From: Nostoc sp. MS1
GTDB lineage: Bacteria > Cyanobacteriota > Cyanobacteriia > Cyanobacteriales > Nostocaceae
Assembly (NCBI RefSeq): GCF_019976755.1
Contig: NZ_AP023442.1
Coordinates: 243,421 to 307,420 of the forward strand
Reading direction: 5' to 3'
DNA length: 64,000 bases
Shown here: positions 38,198 to 46,129 of the stretch, one piece after another
Layout: each line of letters starts with the position of its first letter
How positions within the stretch are numbered: the first letter of the stretch is position 1
The notes under the pieces: model-generated
Database searches by the model: none
Seen by the model: the letters and a program-made list of their open reading frames with translations, nothing else
Told to the model about the DNA's origin: nothing
Position numbers and translations under genes: made by a program

Positions 38198-39136
38198 CTA
38201 GTTCTTGCTGGCAATGGTTTTCGCCATTTCTAGAAGCCCTACGGCATTGGCCTCTACCGGATTGTCCAAAACTTTGAAACCGTTTTTCTCTAGCAGCTTT
38301 GTAAATCCCGGTAACAGACAACCACCACCTATTGCCCAGAGTTCATCTCCAGAGTGCTTGGCATCAAGTGCCAGATTCACAGCCTTCTTTAAATATTTTT
38401 CGTACCAGTCTTTCAAACATGAGATGTAAATCTCTTTAATGTCGATATCACGACTATACTTGGTATGCCCCATCTCCAAGCAGTAGCGAATCTTGGCTGG
38501 ATCTCCTACCTTACCCCCATTGAGATGCTTCATCTTTTGGGCAATATCGTCAATGAGAACTTCTACTCCTGTTGGGTAGGGGGTATGTACTTCCCGCTTT
38601 CCTTGGTTGTAACGCGAAAACAAAGTTGTACCGTTGCCAAAGTCCAGTACAGTTAACTTTTTGGGTAGTGGCTGTCCGAATAATGCTCCCATTCCTTCAG
38701 GTATCACCTTCAGCACTTCCACCTTAACCTCGGATGGTTTACCCGCTAGTATCGGCTGATATTCTCCATTAAGTATTTGTTTCAATTCTTCTGCTAGACC
38801 AACATCGTGTAAGCTGACCACCATCTTCAAATGCCATGCTTTGCGGTGTGGCAGATGTGCTAATGCTCCCAGCAAAGTCGTCAGTGCATTCTTGACTTTG
38901 TTTTCGTTGCTGTCGGTGTTGCGTTCAAAATGTGTTCCAGCACGGAAAGCTGATTCGCCAACAGTGTAAGCCTTGCCTTCAAACTCAACTCTTCCTGGTA
39001 CATCTTCCATGTCGGCTGTAGAGATATAGCTGGGGATGCGGACGACATCAAAGCCCTCAACCAGAAGTTTCAGATTTCCATAGCCATTGTCAAAACCTGC
39101 GGGGAAGATTTTTTGTAAACCGTGAATACTGGTCAT
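38198..39136 (-). CDS. parM: Actin-like plasmid segregation ATPase (ParM/StbA family)
   Basis: 312 aa. Actin-fold signatures are FDNGYGNLKLLVEG (phosphate 1), LTVLDFGNGTTLFSRYN (phosphate 2) and DELWAIGGGCLLPGFTKLLE (adenosine motif). These filament-forming ATPases push plasmid copies apart through an adaptor bound to a centromere. The gene starts next to a 440-bp region with a 12-bp inverted repeat and is divergent from parA. It is followed by a small gene that is the probable adaptor. Confidence 0.88.
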   Translation of the reverse strand: MTSIHGLQKIFPAGFDNGYGNLKLLVEGFDVVRIPSYISTADMEDVPGRVEFEGKAYTVGESAFRAGTHFERNTDSNENKVKNALTTLLGALAHLPHRKAWHLKMVVSLHDVGLAEELKQILNGEYQPILAGKPSEVKVEVLKVIPEGMGALFGQPLPKKLTVLDFGNGTTLFSRYNQGKREVHTPYPTGVEVLIDDIAQKMKHLNGGKVGDPAKIRYCLEMGHTKYSRDIDIKEIYISCLKDWYEKYLKKAVNLALDAKHSGDELWAIGGGCLLPGFTKLLEKNGFKVLDNPVEANAVGLLEMAKTIASKN

Positions 39137-39187
39137 GAATGTTAAATACGATACAAATTCTAATATTAGTAAAGATGCCCTTAAAGC

Positions 39188-39280
39188 ACACTAAATATAG
39201 CCTATATGGGTAACAAATTGAATGAAAAAGCTTTTAATTATATTTAGTGTATATTTAGCCCCTATATGTACCCCATAAAA
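39188..39280. promoter_or_regulatory. Dyad repeats between divergent parM and parA (operator/centromere candidate)
   Basis: Perfect 12-bp inverted arms ACACTAAATATA (39188-39199) and TATATTTAGTGT (39239-39250) are followed by a third half site TATATTTAG and by paired CTATATG elements (CCTATATGGGTA, CCCTATATGTACCCC). This lies 50-140 bp upstream of parM. Partition proteins commonly bind such sites for both autoregulation and plasmid tethering. Confidence 0.6.
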
Positions 39281-39578
39281 TTTTCTATCCAATCTAAAAT
39301 TAGATATGCTTTTTTCACAAAAATCGCAAAAGGTGACTCATGTTAAAAACTCATCTACTAGATGATTTCTTAACTGAGCCGCACAAGAAATCACTTACAG
39401 AAACTCATCAGGTCATTTGTAGGAAAAAGCCTAGCTATCGCTTTTGTGACTAGTGCAGTCTTAATTAAACAGATAAATTGATGGCATTCTCATTGGAGTC
39501 GCCCTACCTATAGAGCAAAAAAGCACTTATACTGTTGCATCAAGGAAGGTGAATAAAGATAAAACCCATTAAAAAATT

Positions 39579-40223
39579 ATGATTATTGGATTGACGAATC
39601 AAAAAGGAGGAGCAGGAAAGACCACAATATCTGGGCATTTAGCTTATTGGTTAAGCCAGCGTGGTTCAGTAATTGTAGTCGATGCAGATGCACAGCAAAG
39701 CAGTACCAATTGGATGAAAGATTTAGAACTGCCTTGCAAAACGATGATCGACCCGGATGATTTGTTTGATGAATTACCATTTTTAGCACAACAGTATAAT
39801 GCTGTTGTTGTAGATGGGCCGGGAAGCCTCAGCGAGACAACAAAAGCAATTCTAGCCAGATGTGATTTAGCTCTCATCCCGTGTAAACCTGCTGGGTTAG
39901 ATATGCACAGTACCTCAAAGATGTTAAGGATTTTACGTCAAGCTAGAGAGATGAGAGGTGGGATGCCCTACGTAGGTTTATTTTTAAATCAAGCTAAGAA
40001 AGGAACTGTCTTATTAAAGGATGCTCAAAGAGCATTATCGGAGAAAAATACTGGTTTTCCCTTACTAAAGACAATGATATTTGACCTTCAGGTAATAGCT
40101 GATGCTCCAGGGCAAGGAACCACTGTTTGGGGATTAAATGGGGCGACGGCTAAACGCGCCTCTAAAGATTTTGAAACACTTTTTACCGAAGCTTTAGGAG
40201 TGATGACAAATGGCAAGGGATAG
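39579..40223 (+). CDS. parA: ParA-family partition ATPase
   Basis: 214 aa, the short type Ib ParA without an N-terminal HTH. The deviant Walker A is KGGAGKTT at residues 9-16 with the signature lysine; VIVVDADAQQSSTNWM (Walker A') and YNAVVVDGPGSLSETTKAIL (Walker B) follow. It forms nucleoid-bound gradients that position plasmid copies through ParB. The parB gene starts inside its last 14 nt, showing tight coupling. No HTH means repression would fall to another protein, probably ParB. Confidence 0.92.
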   Translation: MIIGLTNQKGGAGKTTISGHLAYWLSQRGSVIVVDADAQQSSTNWMKDLELPCKTMIDPDDLFDELPFLAQQYNAVVVDGPGSLSETTKAILARCDLALIPCKPAGLDMHSTSKMLRILRQAREMRGGMPYVGLFLNQAKKGTVLLKDAQRALSEKNTGFPLLKTMIFDLQVIADAPGQGTTVWGLNGATAKRASKDFETLFTEALGVMTNGKG

Positions 40224-41133
40224 GAGATTAGTTGAAGATTTCATTTTTAGAAACGAAACCAACCAAACGACGGCTACCATGCCTATAAGTTTAATCGTGC
40301 TACCTAAACAGGAACTGCGATACTACATTGACCCAAAAGAAGTAGATAAAATAGTCGCTAGTGCTAGAAACAATGGCATTCTTGAACCACTATTAGTTCG
40401 TTCTATTTCTGGAAGTGACAAACATGAAGTAGTAGCAGGAGCAAAACGTTATCGAGCAGCTCAGATACTTGAACTAGTTGAGGTTCCTGTAGTTGTTCGT
40501 CAACTTAATGATGAAGAAGCTTTAGAAATTGCACTGATTGAAAATTTTGCACGCTCAGAATTAACTGATTTAGAAGAAACAGATGGAGTATTACGTCTTT
40601 TAGCTCTCAAATTGAAGCTCAAGATATCGGAAATTCCGCCCCTGTTACATCATATTCAAAATCAGCAAAGAGGAAGGAGTTCTGCCAATAACGTTATTGG
40701 CAATGATGTAATTCAAGCAGTACAAGAGGTTTTAACATCGCTTGGCAATATAAAAATAGATTCATTTATCAGTAATCGGCTTCCGTTACTAAATCTGCCT
40801 AACGAGATTTTAGAGGTTTTACGCCAGGGAAAGTTGGAGCCTAGTAAAGCTAAAGCAATTGCCAAAGTTCAGAATGAGGATGCTAGGAGACAATTACTTT
40901 CAGATGCAATCACCTCTAGTTGGACATTAAGCCAAATCAAAAGCAAAATCAAAGAACTTGAGCAACAGTCTAAATCGCAGTTAGCTGTGCAAGAAGATTC
41001 AGTATCACTTAAAGAACTTGCAGATGATACTTTACGACGATTTAGACAGTCAAAAATTTGGGAAGACCCAAAGAAAAAGACAAAATTAGAAAAACTTTTA
41101 GTTCAATTAAATGAACTTATGCAAACAGACTGA
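40210..41133 (+). CDS. parB: ParB-family partition protein
   Basis: 307 aa overlapping parA by 14 nt. The ParB/sulfiredoxin N-terminal domain is clear: MPISLIVLPKQELRYYIDPK, NNGILEPLLVRSISGSDKHE, EVVAGAKRYRAAQILELVEV (G-x-R-R-like box) and ALIENFARSELTDLEETDGV. The central HTH region begins LKISEIPPLLHHIQ and is followed by VLRQGKLEPSKAKAIAKVQN. The C-terminus is coiled and basic. It binds the plasmid centromere and stimulates ParA. Confidence 0.9.
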   Translation: MARDRRLVEDFIFRNETNQTTATMPISLIVLPKQELRYYIDPKEVDKIVASARNNGILEPLLVRSISGSDKHEVVAGAKRYRAAQILELVEVPVVVRQLNDEEALEIALIENFARSELTDLEETDGVLRLLALKLKLKISEIPPLLHHIQNQQRGRSSANNVIGNDVIQAVQEVLTSLGNIKIDSFISNRLPLLNLPNEILEVLRQGKLEPSKAKAIAKVQNEDARRQLLSDAITSSWTLSQIKSKIKELEQQSKSQLAVQEDSVSLKELADDTLRRFRQSKIWEDPKKKTKLEKLLVQLNELMQTD

Positions 41134-41322
41134 GCAGTTGTAGCAATAATTAATATTTCTCGCCTTGTCTCATCTTTTAAGATAAATTGAAGACCTTACA
41201 GAACAGATGTACTAAATTATTTTAACTTTGTCTCCTGGTTTAACAATCTTTTGGAGTTTGTGGCTCGATCACATCAAGTTCTTGAATGAAAGTATCAACT
41301 GATTAGTAAAAAACATAATCAA

Positions 41323-41349
41323 TGCTTCTGGTGTAAGTAACCAGAAGCA
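41323..41349. terminator. Bidirectional terminator between convergent parB and rarA
   Basis: TGCTTCTGGT-7 nt-ACCAGAAGCA, a perfect 10-bp stem. On the minus strand it is followed by an AT-rich stretch ending TTTTTT, fitting termination of the rarA transcript; on the plus strand ATTTATT follows. The remaining interval 41134-41430 holds no gene. Confidence 0.65.
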
Positions 41350-41430
41350 ATTTATTCAGCACAGCAGCACACAGTGATCGCCGAAATTTCTTTTGAAAAT
41401 TTACATCATTGTTAGGCGTAACACTGTTAT

Positions 41431-43650
41431 TCAATCTCTGTTTACTCGAATAAAAGCGATAGTACTTTCCCAAAGAATTGTTTGATTAAGGAAATACTGT
41501 GTAAATATCCCCTTGAGCTTTTCTAATTCCTCTGGTGTTAAATTTCGTCGAAGGCGTTGTGCATAACTTGGTCGATTACTGCTATCTGTAAACAAACGTT
41601 CCAGAAAATGGCTACTAATGTGCATTTGCGTTGAATTTGGTTCAACAATTACATCTGCCTCTAGCCCGGCTAATTTAAAAACATCACGCAAGTCATCCAT
41701 ATCCCAATTGAGCATGGGGTCGGAGCCGTCATCATAAATTGCTTCTTCTGCCGATATTAAGCGTTTGTATAACTTGCTATCTACTAGGTGAGCCTCTAGT
41801 AAACGATAAAACCTTTGAGTGTAACGCGGTACAGTCTCTGCAAATACAAGCTTTCCTGTTTGAGGTAGTATTTTTGCTATCTCTTGAACGGCACTTAACT
41901 TATCAAGTTCAGAAACTAAAACATTGCGTCCAATAATACAATCAAATTGTACATTTGCAGCTTGCTGAGTTATAACCTCAACTAAATCAGAGAGAGAGGC
42001 TTGTAAAATTTGTGGACGTATTAGTTCTTTGAGGGACGCTGCCTGTTGGGATAGCGCATTAGCATCTTTGCTGGTGCGAACACAGGCATAAACTCCACCT
42101 TCAGGAGTTTGCCTTAGCGCTTCCCAAGTTAGTAAACCACTTCCGGCATTGAGATCCAGTACCACATGGTGGCGTTGCAATTGTGCTAAGTCAAAAATGC
42201 GATCGCGCACTGTGGCTAACTGTGTACCTACTTGAGAAAGCGTCCTTTGCAACCAACGTTCACTAGCTCGGTCAGTAGTAGCGTAAGTTAATATCTCTAG
42301 AGGAGCAACCGCGCTCCCTTCAACTAATGCAGCCAGTTGAGCTTCTCGACGACGAGACACTTCGGTACTGATTTCTCGTTCTCGTCCTTGTAGTGAAGGT
42401 TGATAGAATACTTGCCCTTGTAAGCTGGCGGGTAAATATTGCTGTGCTACCCAGTGATCTCGATAAGCATGAGGATAAAGATAACCAGCCCCATGCCCAA
42501 AACCTTTTTTATCTCGGTTCGCATCTCTCAAATTGTTAGGAACTTCTGCCTCTTTTTCTTGCTCAATCGCTGCCAACGCATCAAAAAATCCCATTACACT
42601 GTTTGACTTTGATGCTGTCGCTAAGTACAGCGCTGCTTGTGCCAAATGATAACGCCCTTCTGGCATTCCCACTCGGTCAAAGGCTTCATTACACGCATTT
42701 ACCACGACTACAGCATTTGGGTCAGCCAATCCTACATCCTCACTCGCTAGAATTAGCATTCGCCGGAAGATAAATCGTGGGTCTTCTCCTGCATAAACCA
42801 TTTTTGCCAGCCAATATAATGCCGCATCAGGATCTGAACCACGCAAACTTTTGATAAACGCACTTATTGTATCGAAATGAACATCTCCTTCCTTATCGTA
42901 TAAAACTGCGCGTTGCTGTATTGACTCTTCTGCTACTGCTAAATTGATGTGAATTATTCCAGTTTCATCAGGTGGTGTAGTTTCCACTGCTAATTCCAAC
43001 GCATTTAGTAGTGAACGCGCATCTCCGTTAGCAACATTTACTAAATGCTTTAACGCTTCATCATCAATTTGTACTTTTAACTGGCCATAACCTCTTTGTT
43101 CATCAGTTAGGGTTTGATTTACAACTTTGTACAAATCCTCGTCATTGAGTGGTTTGAGTTGAAAAATCCGTGAGCGGCTCACCAAAGCCTTATTAACTTC
43201 AAAGTAAGGATTTTCTGTAGTCGCGCCTATTAATGTTACTGTCCCATTCTCTACCCAAGGCAACAAAGCATCCTGCTGTGATTTATTAAAACGATGAACC
43301 TCATCCACAAACAGAATAGTTCGTTGATTATGAAATTTACGTTGTTCTTGCGCTGTGTCAATCGCGGCTCTAATTTCTTTGACACCTGAGAGAACGGCAT
43401 TTATTGCCAGAAAATGAGCGCGAGTTGTATTGGCTATCACACGAGCTAGAGTCGTTTTTCCCGTTCCTGGCGGCCCGTAGAAAATCAGTGATGATAGCTG
43501 ATCTAAGCTGATTGCTCGTCGTAACAGCCTACCAGGGCCAATAATATGCTCTTGCCCAACAAACTCATCCAGTGTTCGTGGACGCATTCGTGCGGCTAAC
43601 GGTGCTTGGGTTTGAATTTGGTTGATTAAATTTTGGTCAAATAAATCCAT
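41431..43650 (-). CDS. rarA: RarA (MgsA) AAA+ ATPase fused to a class I methyltransferase
   Basis: 739 aa. Residues 1-430 are RarA: MRPRTLDEFVGQEHIIGPGR, Walker A GPPGTGKT, Walker B ILFVDEVHRFNKSQQDALLP, sensor region TLIGATTENPYFEVNKALVS and the C-terminal GYLYPHAYRDHWVAQQYLP. RarA acts at stalled replication forks. The rest is a Rossmann SAM-binding domain (VVLDLNAGSGLLTWEALRQ = motif I, FDCIIGRNVLVSELDKL). The same fusion is, to my knowledge, typical of cyanobacteria, so this is not new in itself. It is odd on a plasmid-like segment, since RarA is usually chromosomal. Confidence 0.9.
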   Translation of the reverse strand: MDLFDQNLINQIQTQAPLAARMRPRTLDEFVGQEHIIGPGRLLRRAISLDQLSSLIFYGPPGTGKTTLARVIANTTRAHFLAINAVLSGVKEIRAAIDTAQEQRKFHNQRTILFVDEVHRFNKSQQDALLPWVENGTVTLIGATTENPYFEVNKALVSRSRIFQLKPLNDEDLYKVVNQTLTDEQRGYGQLKVQIDDEALKHLVNVANGDARSLLNALELAVETTPPDETGIIHINLAVAEESIQQRAVLYDKEGDVHFDTISAFIKSLRGSDPDAALYWLAKMVYAGEDPRFIFRRMLILASEDVGLADPNAVVVVNACNEAFDRVGMPEGRYHLAQAALYLATASKSNSVMGFFDALAAIEQEKEAEVPNNLRDANRDKKGFGHGAGYLYPHAYRDHWVAQQYLPASLQGQVFYQPSLQGREREISTEVSRRREAQLAALVEGSAVAPLEILTYATTDRASERWLQRTLSQVGTQLATVRDRIFDLAQLQRHHVVLDLNAGSGLLTWEALRQTPEGGVYACVRTSKDANALSQQAASLKELIRPQILQASLSDLVEVITQQAANVQFDCIIGRNVLVSELDKLSAVQEIAKILPQTGKLVFAETVPRYTQRFYRLLEAHLVDSKLYKRLISAEEAIYDDGSDPMLNWDMDDLRDVFKLAGLEADVIVEPNSTQMHISSHFLERLFTDSSNRPSYAQRLRRNLTPEELEKLKGIFTQYFLNQTILWESTIAFIRVNRD

Positions 43651-43706
43651 TATGAGAACATGGATGAACTTACTTTATTAGTTCATTATTACTACTGTAG
43701 TCCAGT

Positions 43707-43818
43707 TCACCCATCACTTTTATAAATCAATGGTCTAGGTTTAGCCTTTTTAACACACACGGTAGCAGACTTCTTGGAAGCCTGAGAAGGACGGCATTGC
43801 TCACAATATAGAAGACAA
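43707..43818 (-). pseudogene. C-terminal relic of a zinc-ribbon protein gene
   Basis: Directly after the sigma-factor stop, in another frame, the minus strand reads LLYCEQCRPSQASKKSATVC, then VKKAKPRPLIYKSDG and a stop at 43707. The intact gene at 44957-45208 encodes [20 protein letters not shown] then [13 protein letters not shown]. The two DNA stretches are also similar (shared GCAGACTTCTTGG). The relic has no start codon and is preceded by an in-frame TAG. It is a duplicated remnant flanking the sigma gene. Confidence 0.7.
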
Positions 43819-43821
43819 CCA

Positions 43822-44766
43822 TCAAGCTAAATACTCTCGCATCTGCGGCTGCTTGCGATGCAAAACTTTTATCGCCTGTTTTTGAGTCGTCCCAACTTTT
43901 GCTTGTTTTATGTTGAGTCTTGCGGCAATTTGTTTAGTAGAGAGCTTGTCAACACTCCCCAAACCAAAGCGCAACATCAGCACCTGTCTTTGCAGTGGTT
44001 TAAGTGTGAGCAAACAATTTGCCAAATCTTGCCGCATCAATCCTTCGTCTAGATATTCATCTGGGGAAGCAACATCGCTAGGTAGAATTTCCCAAAAATC
44101 AACTTCATCTTCTTGCCCCATTGGTGTATCTAAGGACAGAGGCTGGCGAAATGCAATTAAACATTCTTTTACTTGGTCTGGGCGAAGTTCGGCAAATTCT
44201 GCTATTTCTGCAATTGTGGGATATCGCCCCAGCATTCTCGCTCTTTCTCGTTGTACTTTTTTGAGTTTAATCAATCGGTCATTCATGTGACTTGGTGTTC
44301 TTATGGTAGTGGACTTGTTAGCGATCGCCTTTGTAATTTCTTGTCGAATCCACCAGTAAGCGCAGGTCGAAAACTTGTACCCTCGGTTTGGGTCAAATCT
44401 CTCGACTGCTTTTTGCAACCCAATAGAACCTTCTTGTACTAAATCTAGAAATTCTAGTTGACTCCAACGATACTTTTTAGCGATCGCTACTACTAGTCGC
44501 AGATTAGCCGCAATCATCTTTTCTTTAGCCTTCTGCCCTAACCGCAGAATCTGGGATACTTCAGTTTCGCTTTTCCCCATGTCAGTAGCTAGTTCTGCCA
44601 AAGTTAACTGACGATGTAGTTGCTCTTGCCTCTGTTGTTGATGCTGCTGTACTGCCATCATCTGCTGTACTTGCCTAGCGCATATAATCTCTTGCTCTGG
44701 AGTCAGCATGGGATATTTAGAGATTTCTCGTAAGTAGATGCCTACGCTATCTGGCTGGAGGGACAT
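43822..44766 (-). CDS. Group 2 sigma-70 family RNA polymerase sigma factor
   Basis: 314 aa. Regions are in order: 1.2 (SVGIYLREISKYPMLTPEQE), 2.1-2.4 (AANLRLVVAIAKKYRWSQLE, FLDLVQEGSIGLQKAVERFD, GYKFSTCAYWWIRQEITKAI), 3 (RTPSHMNDRLIKLKKVQRER) and 4.2 (LSTKQIAARLNIKQAKVGTT). It has the cyanobacterial SigB/C/D/E architecture without a long region 1.1. The region 4.2 end (QKQAIKVLHRKQPQMREYL) differs from the usual R-x-x-E-x-x-ALRKLR. Plasmid-borne group 2 sigma factors are common in this order and direct subsets of stress- or plasmid-related promoters. Confidence 0.93.
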   Translation of the reverse strand: MSLQPDSVGIYLREISKYPMLTPEQEIICARQVQQMMAVQQHQQQRQEQLHRQLTLAELATDMGKSETEVSQILRLGQKAKEKMIAANLRLVVAIAKKYRWSQLEFLDLVQEGSIGLQKAVERFDPNRGYKFSTCAYWWIRQEITKAIANKSTTIRTPSHMNDRLIKLKKVQRERARMLGRYPTIAEIAEFAELRPDQVKECLIAFRQPLSLDTPMGQEDEVDFWEILPSDVASPDEYLDEGLMRQDLANCLLTLKPLQRQVLMLRFGLGSVDKLSTKQIAARLNIKQAKVGTTQKQAIKVLHRKQPQMREYLA

Positions 44767-44956
44767 TCTTCTATTTTTCTCTAAAAGCCTGAAATTACTT
44801 TACCGCAAAAGCCTGATAGAATAGCAAGCTTGCTAAAACGAAACCTCTTCTTTGACAAAATGTAAGGTGGTAGGGGCGCAAAACAAAAAATAGCCCTGTT
44901 TTGTCAAATTTTGAGTAGCGATCTCTACGAGTGCCGTAAGCGAGATCGCCCCACAA

Positions 44957-45208
44957 CTATTTCTGAAAATCCACGCCACTTTTATAGGTCTTAGCCCTCG
45001 GCTTGCCCTTCTTCGGCGGTGCGGCGGCAGACTTCTTGGGAGCCGAAGGTGGACGACAGGTTTCACAATACAGAGGGCGTGGGCCAAACGTTTCTCGGCT
45101 TGTCGGTTGATCACACTGCTTACACACAAAGTTGAATGTGCGAGTGTGAATTGTGCGTTGGTGCGCTCTAACTGTGTACTCTCTGACTTGAATTTCTTTG
45201 CTTGCCAT
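44957..45208 (-). CDS. Small zinc-ribbon protein
   Basis: 83 aa. Two CxxC pairs ([33 protein letters not shown]) form a zinc ribbon. The N-terminus ([20 protein letters not shown]) is beta-rich and the C-terminal third is Lys/Ala/Pro-rich ([20 protein letters not shown]), likely contacting nucleic acid. No enzymatic motif is present. It may modulate transcription, since it sits just upstream of the sigma-factor gene with a paralogous fragment on the other side. Function unproven. Confidence 0.75.
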   Translation of the reverse strand: MASKEIQVREYTVRAHQRTIHTRTFNFVCKQCDQPTSRETFGPRPLYCETCRPPSAPKKSAAAPPKKGKPRAKTYKSGVDFQK

Positions 45209-45309
45209 TACTTATTTCAATTGATTGACTTTTTGGATCTTAGCCTTTGCTAACGAGATTTCAATAGTCTGGGTAAACATAATCACTCACCTTTGTGAAC
45301 TGGATTTTT

Positions 45310-45432
45310 ATGGCTATGCCAAAGCAAGGTGAGAGTTGCAGTACTACGCCTCACGGACATTCGCACTATCATTCGCTTTCACTTTGTTAACTAGATGAAA
45401 TGGCTACGCCAAAGCGCATGTGAGAGTTGCAG
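45310..45432. repeat. Two ~32-bp direct repeats before the small membrane gene
   Basis: ATGGCTATGCCAAAGC...GTGAGAGTTGCAG (45310-45341) and ATGGCTACGCCAAAGC...GTGAGAGTTGCAG (45400-45432). A third related GGCTACGCCAAAGCG lies at 48352-48366. The interval also contains TTCGCTTTCAC, the inverse of the third copy's GCGAAAGTG. These are upstream of rightward genes and may be regulatory. Confidence 0.65.
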
Positions 45433-45506
45433 CGACCAACCAAACGCTTCAAACCCAACTGCAACACCTCACCACATTGAACCATTACAAATATTCGGAG
45501 TTAATC

Positions 45507-45956
45507 ATGGATACTCAATTAGTTCTTAACCTCATGATTCAAGCAGTCTTGATGAGCTTTGTCGCGCTGATGATTTTCGATTTCATTGGTGGCTTGTGGG
45601 TTGTACCATTACCTCCTGTTGGATGGCAACCACCTGTTATCGAACAGCCAACAGTTTCCACCATAGAACCACAGCCTACCCCTCAGCAGGAAATCCTACT
45701 CTCCACTCCCGCCGTCGCATTTGAGGAAATCCCCGACCCCTGGACGCTACAACCGCAATCCCCTGACCATGCTGTTTCAGTGCCAGCAGTTATTATCCCA
45801 TTCCCTACTCTCCGACTACTCCCACCAGCGATCGCTCAAAAAGTACAACCGACCAAACCCAAGCGGACTAAAGCTAAAGCAAAATCTGACACGTCTTCTA
45901 AATCCGCCTCAACTCCCAAACGCCAATCTACCAAATCACGCAAAATAACGGCTTAG
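45507..45956 (+). CDS. Small single-pass membrane protein with Pro-rich and basic tail
   Basis: 149 aa from the ATG at 45507 with CGGAG 6 nt upstream; an in-frame GTG at 45420 would add 29 residues without a ribosome-binding site. Residues 4-27 (LVLNLMIQAVLMSFVALMIF) form a transmembrane helix. A Pro-rich middle (PQPTPQQEILLSTPAVAFEE) and a Lys/Ser/Thr-rich basic C-terminus (KPKRTKAKAKSDTSSKSAST) follow. The composition suggests a membrane anchor with a DNA- or polyanion-binding tail. Family not recognised. Confidence 0.65.
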   Translation: MDTQLVLNLMIQAVLMSFVALMIFDFIGGLWVVPLPPVGWQPPVIEQPTVSTIEPQPTPQQEILLSTPAVAFEEIPDPWTLQPQSPDHAVSVPAVIIPFPTLRLLPPAIAQKVQPTKPKRTKAKAKSDTSSKSASTPKRQSTKSRKITA

Positions 45957-46092
45957 TCGCCAGCCATCGCACCGACCACGCTTGCTCGGAGCGATGGCGT
46001 TCCGCCCACCTTCGGCGTGAAAAATAACCCTCTTGCGGTTACGCCATCGCTCTTGAAGAAAATTTCTCGTCGTTTCTAACTAAAATCAAAAT
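45957..46092. other. Palindromic repeat DNA
   Basis: GCCATCGC...GCGATGGC and CTTGCGGTTACGCCATCGC stretches form imperfect hairpins typical of dispersed Nostoc repeats. The first could act as a terminator for the preceding gene. No ORF. Confidence 0.45.
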
Positions 46093-46129
46093 ATGAATTT
46101 CATCAATATCGTTCAATTAGTTCTGTTCG

